A stretch of 64,000 nucleotides of DNA from Streptomyces sp. V3I8 (GTDB lineage: Bacteria > Actinomycetota > Actinomycetes > Streptomycetales > Streptomycetaceae), in contig NZ_JAUSZL010000002.1 in assembly GCF_030817535.1 (NCBI RefSeq), positions 7,068,001 through 7,132,000 of the forward strand, read 5' to 3'. The position numbers and the translations under genes are program-made. Positions 16,530-25,027 of the stretch are shown in pieces. Numbering within the stretch: the first letter of the stretch is position 1; the number at the start of each line of letters is the position of its first letter. The notes beneath the pieces were generated by a model. It had not been told where the DNA came from. It worked only from the letters and a program-made list of their open reading frames with translations, and made no database searches.

Positions 16530-17618
16530 GTGTCATCCAGGCTGCAGGCGGAACAGCTCTACAAAGTGTTCGGAAGACGACCGGGCGAAGGAGTCGAGCG
16601 GCTGCGCGGGGGAGCCGACCGTGAGGAACTGCGCGCCGACGGCGTCACCGCCGCGGTGATCGACGCCTCCTTCACGGTGGAACCGGGCGAGATCTTCGTC
16701 GTGATGGGGCTGTCCGGATCCGGCAAGTCCACCCTGCTGCGCATGCTGAACGGACTCCTGGAGCCGACCGCGGGACGCGTGGTCTTCGACGGGCAGGACC
16801 TGACCGCGCTGAACGACCGCGAGATGCGCGAGGTCCGCTCGCGGAAGGTCAGCATGGTCTTCCAGCATTTCGCGCTCTTCCCGCACCGCAGCGTCCTGGA
16901 GAACGCCGCGTACGGCCTGGAGGTGCAGGGCGTGCCGCGCGCCGAACGCCACGAGCGCGCCAACAAGGCCCTGATCCTGGCCGGGCTGGCCGGCTGGGAG
17001 AAGTCCTGGCCCGACGAGCTGTCCGGCGGCATGCAGCAGCGCGTGGGCCTCGCCCGGGCGCTCGCCACCGACGCCGACCTGCTGCTGATGGACGAGTCCT
17101 TCAGCGCGCTGGACCCGCTGATCCGCCGGGACATGCAGGACCAGCTGATCGAGCTGCAGAAGAAGCTCAGGAAGACCATCGTCTTCATCACCCACGACCT
17201 CAACGAGGCCATGCGGCTGGGCGACCGCATCGCCGTCATGCGGGACGGCCGGATCGTCCAGATCGGCACCGCCGAGGACATCCTGGTCCGCCCCGCGAAC
17301 GACTACGTCGCCTCCTTCACCCAGGACGTCGACCGTTCCCGGGTCCTGACCGCGGCCTCCGTCATGGACACGGACCTGCGCGGCGACGAGGCGGACTGCG
17401 GCTGCGAGACCGCGCGGCCCGACTCGTCCTTCGGCGAGCTGTGCGCCATCAGCGCGCGGCTGACGCACCCCGTCGCCGTCGTCGACAAGAAGGGCAAGCT
17501 GGTCGGAGTCGTGCCACGGCGCAGACTCGTCGGCTTCCTCGGTGACGAACAGGGGGAACCCGCGCCCTGCGACTCCTCCCGCGGCACGACCCCCGGGGCG
17601 GTGAAGACCGATGCCTAG
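16530..17618 (+). CDS. Glycine betaine/proline-type ABC transporter, ATP-binding subunit
   Basis: The protein has 362 residues from a GTG with GGAGAGG upstream; longer upstream starts would run through the leader hairpins. Walker A is GLSGSGKST (60-68), the signature LSGGMQQR (164-171) and Walker B LLLMDES (184-190). As in ProV/OpuAA, a C-terminal extension follows (AISARLTHPVAVVDKKGKLVGVVPRRRLVGFL) that looks like a single CBS-type repeat. It powers import of compatible solutes. Its stop overlaps the start of the permease gene by 8 bp. Confidence 0.93.
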   Translation: MSSRLQAEQLYKVFGRRPGEGVERLRGGADREELRADGVTAAVIDASFTVEPGEIFVVMGLSGSGKSTLLRMLNGLLEPTAGRVVFDGQDLTALNDREMREVRSRKVSMVFQHFALFPHRSVLENAAYGLEVQGVPRAERHERANKALILAGLAGWEKSWPDELSGGMQQRVGLARALATDADLLLMDESFSALDPLIRRDMQDQLIELQKKLRKTIVFITHDLNEAMRLGDRIAVMRDGRIVQIGTAEDILVRPANDYVASFTQDVDRSRVLTAASVMDTDLRGDEADCGCETARPDSSFGELCAISARLTHPVAVVDKKGKLVGVVPRRRLVGFLGDEQGEPAPCDSSRGTTPGAVKTDA

Positions 17619-20223
17619 AGTCCCCTTCGGCGACTGGGTCAACGACGCGGTCGACTGGCTGCTGAACCACATGGCGTGGCTCTTCGACTTCTTCAAGACC
17701 GTCTTCCTCGGCACCTACGACGGCATCAACGCCGTCCTGCAGGCCCCCGAACCGCTGCTCCTCGCGGGCATCTTCGCGGTCATCGCGTTCTGGCTGCGCG
17801 GCACCTCGGCCGGCGTGCTCACCTTCGTGGGATTCGCGTTCATCGACTCCCTCGAACTGTGGGAGAACGCGATGATCACCCTGTCGCTCGTTCTCGTGGC
17901 GACGATCATCGCGCTCGTCATATCCGTGCCCGTCGGCATCTGGGCGGCCCGCTCGGACCGGGTCAGCAGCGTGGTGCGGCCCGTGCTCGACTTCATGCAG
18001 ACGCTGCCGGCGATGATCTACCTGATCCCGGCGATCCTGTTCTTCGGCACCGGCGCCCCCGCGGGCATCGTGGCCACCCTGATCTTCGCGCTGGCACCCG
18101 GCGTCCGGATGACCGAGCTGGGCATCCGCCAGGTCGACAAGGAACTGGTCGAGGCGGCCGACGCGTTCGGCACCACCCCCGGCAACATCCTGCTGCGCGT
18201 CCAGCTGCCACTGGCCCTGCCCACCGTGATGGCGGGCGTCAACCAGGTCATCATGCTGGGCCTGTCCATGGCCGCCATCGCGGGCATGGTCGGCACCGGC
18301 GGCCTCGGCGGCGACGTGAACGAGGCCATCGGGCAGCTCAACGTCGGCCTCGGCTCCGAGGCGGGCGTCGCCATCGTCATCCTCGCCATCTACCTGGACC
18401 GCATGACCAGCGCGCTGGGCACCCAGGTCTCCCCGCTCGGCCGCCGCGCCGCCGCCAAGCTGCGCAGTGCGCAGGGCCTGAAGATCTGGTCCTACCGCCC
18501 CCGGCCCACCGTGGCCGTGGTCGGCGTCGTCGTGCTCGCGCTCGTCGCCGGCGGCATGGGCGTCTTCGGCTCCGACGACAGCGAGACCGCCGCGTCCGAC
18601 AGCGGGAACGTCGGCCAGGGCAAGAAGGTCAGCATCGGGTACATCCCCTGGGACGAGGGCGTGGCCTCCACCTTCCTTTGGAAGGAGATCCTGGAGCGGC
18701 GCGGCTTCGAGGTCGACGTCAAGCAGTTCGACGCGGGCCCGCTCTACACCTCCCTCGCGCAGGGCGACATCGACTTCCAGACCGACTCCTGGCTGCCCGT
18801 CACGCACGAGCAGTACTGGAAGAAGTACGGCAAGCAGCTCGAGGACCTGGGCTCCTGGTTCGGCCCGACCTCCCTGGAACTGAGCGTGCCCGCCTACATG
18901 GAGGACATCAACACCCTGGAGGACCTCAAGGGCAAGGCGGCCGAGTTCGACGGCAGGATCACCGGCATCGAGTCCAGCGCCGGGATGATGGGCCTGCTCA
19001 AGACCAAGGTCCTCAAGGAGTACGGGCTCGACAAGGAGTACAAGGTCGTCGACAGCTCCACACCGGCGATGCTGGCCGAGCTCAAGCGCGCGTACGCCAA
19101 GAAGGAGCCGTTCGTCGGCACGCTCTGGTCGCCGCACTGGGCGTACAGCGAGTACAAGCTGAAGAAGCTCAAGGACTCCAAGAACGCCTGGGGCAAGGGC
19201 GACGGCGTGCACACGCTCTCCCGCAAGGGCTTCACCGAGGACAACCCGGTCGTCGCCAAGTGGCTCAAGAACTTCAAGATGACCGAGAAGCAGCTCACGA
19301 GCCTCGAGGCGCAGATCAACAAGGCCGGCAAGGGCGCGCAGCAGAAGGCCGTGCGCACCTGGCTGAAGGGCAACGCGAAGGTCGTCGACGAACTCGCCCC
19401 GGTCCAGGAGACGTCCGGCACCCCCGCCGAGGCGAAGCGCGCGATCGACGTCGCCTGGTTCCCGTGGGACGAGGACGTCGCCGTCACCTACCTGTGGAAG
19501 GACGTCCTCGCCCGGCGCGGCTACACGCTGAACCTGAAGCAGATGGACGTCGGCCCGGTCTACACGGGCCTCGCCACCGGCGACATCGACCTCAACTTCG
19601 ACGCCTGGCTGCCGCACGCGCAGGCCAACTACTGGGACAAGCACAAGGACAACCTGCGGGACCTCGGCACCTGGTACGAGCCGACGTCCCTGGAGGTCGC
19701 GGTGCCCTCGTACGTGAAGGACGTCAAGTCCCTCGCCGACCTCAAGGGCAAGGCCGACACCTTCGACGGGAAGATCATCGGGATCGAGCCGGGCACCGGT
19801 GAGATGAACCTCCTGAAGAAGGACGTGCTGCCGGGTTACGGCCTGGACAAGGAGTACGAGGTCGTCGACGGCTCCACGCCCGCGATGCTGGCCGAGCTGA
19901 AGCGCGCGTACGCCAAGAAGCAGCCCGTCGCCGTCGTCCTGTGGTCGCCGCACTGGGCGTACAGCGAGTACGAGCTCACCAAGCTGTCGGACGGGAAGAA
20001 GCTGTTCGGCGAGGGCAACACGATCCGGACCATCTCCAACAAGAAGTTCCCGGAGCAGTACCCGCAGCTCACGAAGTGGATCAAGGGCTTCACGATGAGC
20101 GAGGACGAGCTCGGCACGCTGGAGGCCGAGATCAAGGACCGCGGCCAGGGCCACGAGGAGGACGCCGTCGCCGCGTGGCTCAAGGAGCACCCGGACATGG
20201 TGGAGCGCATGACTCCGCAGTGA
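17611..20223 (+). CDS. ABC permease fused to two tandem substrate-binding domains (betaine/choline type)
   Basis: The protein has 870 residues. Residues 50-290 are a ProW-type permease with several membrane helices and the EAA loop EAADAFGTTPGNILLRVQLPLALP split over 181-204. An extra helix (about 299-318) crosses the membrane again. An OpuAC-like domain then occupies about 339-595 (VSIGYIPWDEGVASTFLW) and a second about 611-870 (IDVAWFPWDEDVAVTYLW). The two copies are clearly homologous, including shared TPAMLAELKRAYAKK and WSPHWAYSEY. Permease-binding protein fusion is known from Lactococcus OpuABC with one binding domain; two is unusual. The partner ATPase is just upstream. Confidence 0.92.
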   Translation: MPRVPFGDWVNDAVDWLLNHMAWLFDFFKTVFLGTYDGINAVLQAPEPLLLAGIFAVIAFWLRGTSAGVLTFVGFAFIDSLELWENAMITLSLVLVATIIALVISVPVGIWAARSDRVSSVVRPVLDFMQTLPAMIYLIPAILFFGTGAPAGIVATLIFALAPGVRMTELGIRQVDKELVEAADAFGTTPGNILLRVQLPLALPTVMAGVNQVIMLGLSMAAIAGMVGTGGLGGDVNEAIGQLNVGLGSEAGVAIVILAIYLDRMTSALGTQVSPLGRRAAAKLRSAQGLKIWSYRPRPTVAVVGVVVLALVAGGMGVFGSDDSETAASDSGNVGQGKKVSIGYIPWDEGVASTFLWKEILERRGFEVDVKQFDAGPLYTSLAQGDIDFQTDSWLPVTHEQYWKKYGKQLEDLGSWFGPTSLELSVPAYMEDINTLEDLKGKAAEFDGRITGIESSAGMMGLLKTKVLKEYGLDKEYKVVDSSTPAMLAELKRAYAKKEPFVGTLWSPHWAYSEYKLKKLKDSKNAWGKGDGVHTLSRKGFTEDNPVVAKWLKNFKMTEKQLTSLEAQINKAGKGAQQKAVRTWLKGNAKVVDELAPVQETSGTPAEAKRAIDVAWFPWDEDVAVTYLWKDVLARRGYTLNLKQMDVGPVYTGLATGDIDLNFDAWLPHAQANYWDKHKDNLRDLGTWYEPTSLEVAVPSYVKDVKSLADLKGKADTFDGKIIGIEPGTGEMNLLKKDVLPGYGLDKEYEVVDGSTPAMLAELKRAYAKKQPVAVVLWSPHWAYSEYELTKLSDGKKLFGEGNTIRTISNKKFPEQYPQLTKWIKGFTMSEDELGTLEAEIKDRGQGHEEDAVAAWLKEHPDMVERMTPQ

Positions 20224-20270
20224 CCGCGCGCCGGCCCCGTGGTGGACCGGCAGCGATCCCGCGCACGACC

Positions 20271-20312
20271 GCGAGGGGTGGTAGGCGCCGAAAGGCGCCT
20301 ACCACCCCTCGC
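20271..20312 (+). terminator. Strong hairpin after the ABC transporter operon
   Basis: A perfect 19-bp stem, GCGAGGGGTGGTAGGCGCC and its complement, closed by a GAAA tetraloop, lies 47 bp after the transporter stop. There is no U-tract. Such long perfect hairpins commonly end transcription or protect mRNA 3' ends in Streptomyces. Confidence 0.8.
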
Positions 20313-20481
20313 GGCCCGTCCGGGCCGGGTGCGGCAATGTCCGGGGGGATGTGGCGGGCGCATGAAACTGTTTGGTGAACACCCGTAGGGTGCAGACAGC
20401 ACATCAGGAATCCGGACCCGTGGGACACGGGCGCGTACGCACCGCACACGTACCGACGACGCACAGGGGGGAGCCGAAGCG

Positions 20482-21045
20482 ATGGACGAGAACAAGGAGA
20501 CCCTTCGAGTGGGCGCGGCCGTCAGGCGGCGTCGCCGGTCACTGGAGCTCACCCTCGCCGCCGTCGCCGAGCGCAGCGGTCTGTCGGTGCCGTTCCTCAG
20601 CCAGGTCGAGAACGAGCGGGCCCGGCCCAGCACCCGCTCCCTCGAACGCGTGGCCGACGCCCTCGGGACGACCCGCGTGGAGCTGCTGGCGGCGGCCGAC
20701 CCGGCGCGCAGCGTCGACGTGGTGCGCGCCGACGACTCCGAGTTCACCCATGAACCCCGCGTGCGCCCCCTGGTACGCGGCCACCACCAGCTGCACGCGA
20801 TGGAGTTCTCCGGCGACCAGGACGCCGGCCGCGAGTTCCAGCACCGCAACGACGAGCTGATGTACGTGGCCGACGGCGTCGTCGAGGTCGAGGCGGAGGG
20901 CCGCGCGTACCGGCTGGGCCGGGGCGACACCCTGTACCTGACGGGCGGGGTGCGGCACCGGTGGCGGGCCACCGAGGAGGACACCCGCGTGCTGTTCGTC
21001 GCGGTCGCGGACCATGTCGAGGCGGTCGACGACCTCAACCGCTGA
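20482..21045 (+). CDS. XRE-family regulator with C-terminal cupin domain
   Basis: The protein has 187 residues. Residues 8-65 form a helix-turn-helix of the Cro/CI type (LGAVAERSGLSVPFLSQVENERARPSTRSLERVADALG in part), and a cupin barrel follows (about 95-180: HRNDELMYVADGVVEVEAEGRAYRLGRGDTLYLTGGVRHRW in part). This HTH-cupin layout (PuuR-like) binds a small effector in the cupin and represses catabolic or transport genes. The ATG follows GGGGGGAG. It stands alone between two operons; targets are unknown. It overlaps the convergent TDT gene by 11 bp. Confidence 0.9.
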   Translation: MDENKETLRVGAAVRRRRRSLELTLAAVAERSGLSVPFLSQVENERARPSTRSLERVADALGTTRVELLAAADPARSVDVVRADDSEFTHEPRVRPLVRGHHQLHAMEFSGDQDAGREFQHRNDELMYVADGVVEVEAEGRAYRLGRGDTLYLTGGVRHRWRATEEDTRVLFVAVADHVEAVDDLNR

Positions 21046-22144
21046 GGGCGGGCACGGGCGCGGCACCGGACGGTTCGACCGGGGGCGCCGCGAGCAGCCG
21101 TCCGTCGAGCAGGCCCCGGACCGTGTGCGCGGCGGCCACCGTCCAGGCCGTGAGCAGCAGGGCGCACAGGGCGACCGCCAGGCCGTCGTAGACCACCAGC
21201 CCGGCGCGCCGGGCGAGCCCCTCGGCGCCCGTCACGCACGTGCCCACCGGGAAGGTGAACGCCCACCACGTCATCGTGAAGCCCATGCCCCGGCGCCGGG
21301 CCCGCACCACCATCGCGCCGGCCAGCGCCAGCCAGAACAGCGCGAAGCCCGTCACCGGCACGCCGTAGAGCACCGCCAGGACCACGAGGCCCCGGTCGTA
21401 CGGGGCCGGCACGACACCCGGGGCGACGGCGGCGAACTTGTCGACGGCCGTCGTGGACTGGCCCAGCGGACCCAGGACCAGGAACAGGGCCGGGGTGAGG
21501 GCGAGCGGCGGCGGACCGCCCGTGACGAGCCGGGCGAAGACCATCGGCAGCATCACCAGCGTGGCCAGCAGGCTGAGCCCGAACATCGCGAAGCAGCCCA
21601 GGAGCAGGACCGCGCGGGGCGCGCCGGGCGGCAGGTGCGGGACGAGCAGGGGCCCGAGGGCCGCGGAGACCATCGGGGCGACCAGGGGGAGCAGCCACAC
21701 CGGGGTGGCCTGCGAGGCGTCCACCCGGTGGTGTACGACCATCAGGTACGGGACGGCCACCGCGACCGTCAGCGCGGTGAGGGTGCCGGCCGTGAACAGG
21801 ACGGCGTCCAGGGCGACCGCCGCCGGCGTGCCGATCCAGTCCCGGCCGACGACCAGGGCTCCGCCGCCGACCGCGAGCAGGGCCATCGGGAGGCAGCCGT
21901 GGAACGGTGCCGTCGCCGGGTCCATGAGGTGGGCCCTCGCCCGGTCCCGGTGATGGGTCCAGTGCGCGGCCCTGGCGGCCAGCACGGCGACGAGCAGGGC
22001 CAGGGAGAGGGCCCAGAACGCCGTGCAGAGGGTGCGCAGACCCGGGACGTCGAACGGGAGGCCGGCTCCGGCCGTCGCCACGATCGCGGTGCCCATGACC
22101 GGGGCGTACCAGTGGGGGCCGAGGTGGCGGACGGAGGTGACCAT
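21035..22144 (-). CDS. TDT-family membrane transporter (tellurite/dicarboxylate/sulfite exporter type)
   Basis: The protein has 369 residues from MVTSVRHLGPHWYAPVMGTAIVATAGAGLP. About ten hydrophobic helices fill the sequence (for example ALSLALLVAVLAARAAHW, LDAVLFTAGTLTALTVAVAVPYLMV, GFALFWLALAGAMVV). The N-terminal HWYAPVMGTAIVATAG and the internal MTWWAFTFPVG are typical of the TDT (TehA/Mae1/SSU1) family. Substrate cannot be inferred; sulfite, organic acids or tellurite are possibilities. It is transcribed divergently from a LysR gene 71 bp away, the likely regulator. Confidence 0.88.
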   Translation of the reverse strand: MVTSVRHLGPHWYAPVMGTAIVATAGAGLPFDVPGLRTLCTAFWALSLALLVAVLAARAAHWTHHRDRARAHLMDPATAPFHGCLPMALLAVGGGALVVGRDWIGTPAAVALDAVLFTAGTLTALTVAVAVPYLMVVHHRVDASQATPVWLLPLVAPMVSAALGPLLVPHLPPGAPRAVLLLGCFAMFGLSLLATLVMLPMVFARLVTGGPPPLALTPALFLVLGPLGQSTTAVDKFAAVAPGVVPAPYDRGLVVLAVLYGVPVTGFALFWLALAGAMVVRARRRGMGFTMTWWAFTFPVGTCVTGAEGLARRAGLVVYDGLAVALCALLLTAWTVAAAHTVRGLLDGRLLAAPPVEPSGAAPVPALSG

Positions 22145-22200
22145 GACTCCACGGTGCGGCTTCGCCGCGGGGCCGACCAGGGAGCGCCGGTCTATGGGGG

Positions 22201-22217
22201 CATAAGGTGGGCTTATG
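22201..22217. promoter_or_regulatory. Candidate LysR operator overlapping the regulator start codon
   Basis: CATAAG-GTGGG-CTTATG is a perfect 6-bp inverted repeat with a 5-bp spacer, containing the T-N11-A arrangement of LysR-type binding sites. Its right arm includes the ATG of the LysR gene (22215), so binding would also block that gene's expression. It is the only such palindrome I saw in the divergent TDT/LysR gap. Confidence 0.55.
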
Positions 22218-23141
22218 AGTCGGACCGACGGGACGGACGCCGTGCCCGGCGGCGGGCTGGCGCACCGGGTGCCCGAGCTGGGCGCGCTGGAGCTGCTGCT
22301 CGCCGTGGCGCGGCTCGGCAGCCTGGGGCGCGCGGCCCGGGAGCTCGGCATCACCCAGCCCGCCGCCAGCAGCCGGATCCGGTCCATGGAACGGCAGCTG
22401 GGGGTCGCGTTGGTGGACCGGTCGCCCAGGGGCTCCCGGCTCACCGACGCGGGCGCGCTCGTCACGGACTGGGCCCGGCGGGTGGTGGAGGCAGCGGAGG
22501 CGTTCGACGCGGGGGCGCAGGCGCTGCGGGACCGGCGGGACTCGCGGCTGCGGGTGGCCGCGAGCATGACGATCGCCGAGTACCTGCTGCCGGGCTGGCT
22601 CATCGCGCTGCGCGGGCAGCGCCCGGACACGGCGGTGTCGTTGCTCGCGGGGAACTCGACGGCGGTGGCCGGGAGGGTGCTCTCCGGCGCGGCGGACCTC
22701 GGGTTCGTGGAGGGGGTGTCCGTGGCGGCCGGCCTCGACTCCGTGGTCATCGCGCACGACCGGCTGATCGTCGTGACCGCGCCCGGACATCCGTGGGCCC
22801 GGCGGCGCCGGGCGCTGGACGCGCAGGAGCTCGCGGCGACGCCGCTGATCCTGCGGGAGGAGGGGTCGGGGACGCGGCAGGTGCTGGACGCGGCGCTCGG
22901 CGGGCTGGCCCGCCCGCTGATCGAGCTGTCCTCGACGACGGCGGTCAAGGCCTCCGCGGCGTCGGGGGCGGGGCCGGCGGTCCTGAGCGAGCTGGCGCTG
23001 GGGGAGGAGCTCTCGGCCCGGCGGCTGGTGTCGATCCCGGTGGAGGGGGTGCGGCTCAGCCGTGCGCTGCGGGCGGTGTGGCCGGCGGGGCATCGGCCGG
23101 CGGGGCCGGCCCGGGACCTCCTGACCCTGACGCGCTCGTAG
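22215..23141 (+). CDS. LysR-family transcriptional regulator
   Basis: The protein has 308 residues. The N-terminal helix-turn-helix ELLLAVARLGSLGRAARELGITQPAASSRIRSMERQLG (two overlapping segments) is typical of the family. An effector-binding domain follows (LRVAASMTIAEYLLPGWLIALRGQRPDTAV in part). It is divergent from the TDT transporter, the standard arrangement for a LysR activator of the neighbouring gene, and probably autoregulates through the palindrome at its own start. The effector is unknown. Confidence 0.93.
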   Translation: MSRTDGTDAVPGGGLAHRVPELGALELLLAVARLGSLGRAARELGITQPAASSRIRSMERQLGVALVDRSPRGSRLTDAGALVTDWARRVVEAAEAFDAGAQALRDRRDSRLRVAASMTIAEYLLPGWLIALRGQRPDTAVSLLAGNSTAVAGRVLSGAADLGFVEGVSVAAGLDSVVIAHDRLIVVTAPGHPWARRRRALDAQELAATPLILREEGSGTRQVLDAALGGLARPLIELSSTTAVKASAASGAGPAVLSELALGEELSARRLVSIPVEGVRLSRALRAVWPAGHRPAGPARDLLTLTRS

Positions 23142-23160
23142 CGGGCGGGGCGGACGGCGT

Positions 23161-23361
23161 GCGCAGTTCCCCGCGCCCCTGGGGGTGGTGCCGGCCGGTT
23201 CTCCACCCGCGGGCCGGTGGGGGGGGCTGGTCGCGCAGTTCCCCGCGCCCCTGGGTGGGCGGTGGCGCGGGCCGGTCGACGGGTTCGGGAGAGCAGGGGG
23301 ACTACACGCTCCGCCCGCCGTGCCCCGCAGCGGAGCTTGTCAGGGGCGCGGGGAACTGCGC
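23161..23361. repeat. Three copies of a short interspersed repeat
   Basis: The 20-mer GCGCAGTTCCCCGCGCCCCT occurs at 23161-23180 and 23233-23252, and in inverse orientation at 23342-23361. The inverted copies can fold on each other. They fill the 288-bp gap downstream of the LysR gene, which holds no gene. Related copies occur near 44789-44866 and 46186-46204. The motif is a familiar, uncharacterised intergenic repeat of Streptomyces. Confidence 0.75.
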
Positions 23362-23429
23362 GGCCCACCCCCACCGGCCCGCAGGCGACAGCCGGGCCGC
23401 AAGCCGGGTTTCTCAGGGCGGGCCGGTCC

Positions 23430-24110
23430 TCAGGACGCGGCTGCGATCAACCCCCGCATCACCGACAGGTCCGCGCCCATCTCCGGATGCCACTGCACCC
23501 CCAGGACCCACCCGGGACCGGCCAGTTCGACCGCTTCCACCGTCCCGTCCTGCGCGAACGCGCTCGCCACCAGTCCCTCCCCGAGCCGCTCCACCGCCTG
23601 GTGGTGGTACGTCGGCACGGACACCTCCCCGTCCACCAGCTCCGCGTACAGCGACCCCGGCACCGGCTTCACCCCGTGCCGGCCGAACACCCCCACCGTC
23701 TCGACATGGCCGTCGATGTGCTGCACGAGCGTCCCGCCGAGCGCGACGTTCAGCAGCTGCATCCCCCGGCAGATGCCGAGCAGCGGGGTCCCGGAAGCCA
23801 GCGCCGCCCCGATCAGCGCCAGCTCCCAGCTGTCACGGGCCCGCGCCTCGGGCCCGCAGCGGGGGTCGCGAGCGGCCCCGTACCGTGCCGGGTCCACGTC
23901 GGGACCCCCCGCGATCACCACGGCGTCGAGCCGCGCGACGACCCCGGCGGCGTACGCCGGGTCGTCCGGCGGCAGCATCGCGGCCGCGCCCCCCGCCGCC
24001 TGGACGAGCCGCGGATAACCGGCCGGCAGCAGCGCCGCCTCCAGCTCCCACACCCCCCACCGCGCGGTCTCCAGGTACGTACTGACGCCGATCAGCGGCC
24101 TGTCCCTCAT
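23430..24110 (-). CDS. Gamma-glutamyl-gamma-aminobutyrate hydrolase family (class I amidotransferase-like)
   Basis: The protein has 226 residues from MRDRPLIGVSTYLETARWGVWE, with GAGGGGACGGGG upstream. A longer in-frame start at 24149 is less likely. The nucleophile elbow is GICRGMQLLN (Cys), and the catalytic His is in GVQWHPEMG. PuuD-type enzymes release glutamate from gamma-glutamylated amines such as gamma-Glu-GABA. It lies next to a FadR regulator and a GlnA4-type gamma-glutamylating enzyme, so it plausibly closes the same gamma-glutamyl cycle. Confidence 0.9.
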   Translation of the reverse strand: MRDRPLIGVSTYLETARWGVWELEAALLPAGYPRLVQAAGGAAAMLPPDDPAYAAGVVARLDAVVIAGGPDVDPARYGAARDPRCGPEARARDSWELALIGAALASGTPLLGICRGMQLLNVALGGTLVQHIDGHVETVGVFGRHGVKPVPGSLYAELVDGEVSVPTYHHQAVERLGEGLVASAFAQDGTVEAVELAGPGWVLGVQWHPEMGADLSVMRGLIAAAS

Positions 24111-24167
24111 CCCCGTCCCCTCCACTTTCCCGTTCCCTGTGCTCGTCAATGGACAGCACGCGTACCT

Positions 24168-24950
24168 TTAGGTCAGGAAGCCGCGCAACAGCGCCGCCGT
24201 GCCCGCGCAGTGCTCCCGCATCGCCCCGCGCGCCCCGTCCACGTCCCCGGTCAGCACCGCCTCGACCAGGACCGCGTGCTGGCGCTGGGAATGCTCCAGG
24301 TTCCGTACCAGGAGGGGGATGCAGTCGAGGAGGTCGTTCACGGTCGAGCGGACGGCCGCGTACCGGGCCGTGAGCGTCGGCGAACCGCACAGCTCGGCGA
24401 GGGTCAGGTGGAGGAGGGTGTCCAGGCGCCGGTACTCCGCCAGCGGGGCGTCCTGGGTGCGGGTCAGCGCCGCGCGCAGGAGCCGGGCCCGGTCGGATGA
24501 CAGGCCCTGGGACGCGCAGAGTTCCGCCGCGCCGACCTCCAGCACCTCCCGGAAGCGCAGGACGTCCTCGATGTCGACCCCCGCGACGCGCCGGCGCAGC
24601 TCGGCCCCGCCGGTCCGCCCGGTCGTCCCGGAGCGGGCCCGTACGAAGGTGCCGCCGTACCGGCCCCGCCGCGACTCGACGAGTCCCTGGTCCTGCAGCA
24701 CCTTCAGGACCTCGCGCAGCGTCACCCGGCTGATCCCGAGCCTGCCCGCCAACTCGCGCTCGGCCGGCAGCCGTTCGCCGCCCGGGACCAGGCCGAGCCG
24801 TACGACCTGGAGGATCTGCTCCAGGGCCTCCTCGAAACCGTTGCCCGCGCGCACCGGCCGCAGGACCGGCGCCAGCCGGTCGGCCGGGCGCTCGTCCGGA
24901 CGGTGCGGGTCGGCCGGGCCGTGCGGGGCGGCCGGGTCAGGCTGCGGCAT
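24168..24950 (-). CDS. FadR-subfamily GntR regulator
   Basis: The protein has about 260 residues from ATG 24950 with GGGAAGGGGG upstream; a TTG 21 bp further is possible. The winged helix is LPAERELAGRLGISRVTLREVLKVLQDQGLVESRRG (overlapping segments). An all-helical FCD domain follows (DVLRFREVLEVGAAELCASQ ... HLTLAELCGSPTL). It is divergent from glnA4 (77 bp apart) and co-directional with the hydrolase gene, so it is the probable regulator of both arms of the pathway. Confidence 0.92.
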   Translation of the reverse strand: MPQPDPAAPHGPADPHRPDERPADRLAPVLRPVRAGNGFEEALEQILQVVRLGLVPGGERLPAERELAGRLGISRVTLREVLKVLQDQGLVESRRGRYGGTFVRARSGTTGRTGGAELRRRVAGVDIEDVLRFREVLEVGAAELCASQGLSSDRARLLRAALTRTQDAPLAEYRRLDTLLHLTLAELCGSPTLTARYAAVRSTVNDLLDCIPLLVRNLEHSQRQHAVLVEAVLTGDVDGARGAMREHCAGTAALLRGFLT

Positions 24951-25027
24951 CCGGTCGTGCCCCCTTCCCAAGCAAAGGTTCTCGGCAATACCTTATGGCT
25001 CTCGGCTGACCGAAGGAGGACTTTCCC

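Noticed and set aside
17449..20190. 913-residue minus-strand frame over the ABC permease gene
   Set aside because: It mirrors the repeated binding domains and has a low-complexity composition. The plus frame has all transporter motifs.
20271..20312. Perfect 19-bp palindrome considered as a mobile-element end
   Set aside because: It is single, closed by a GAAA tetraloop and placed right after an operon, so it is a terminator-type hairpin.
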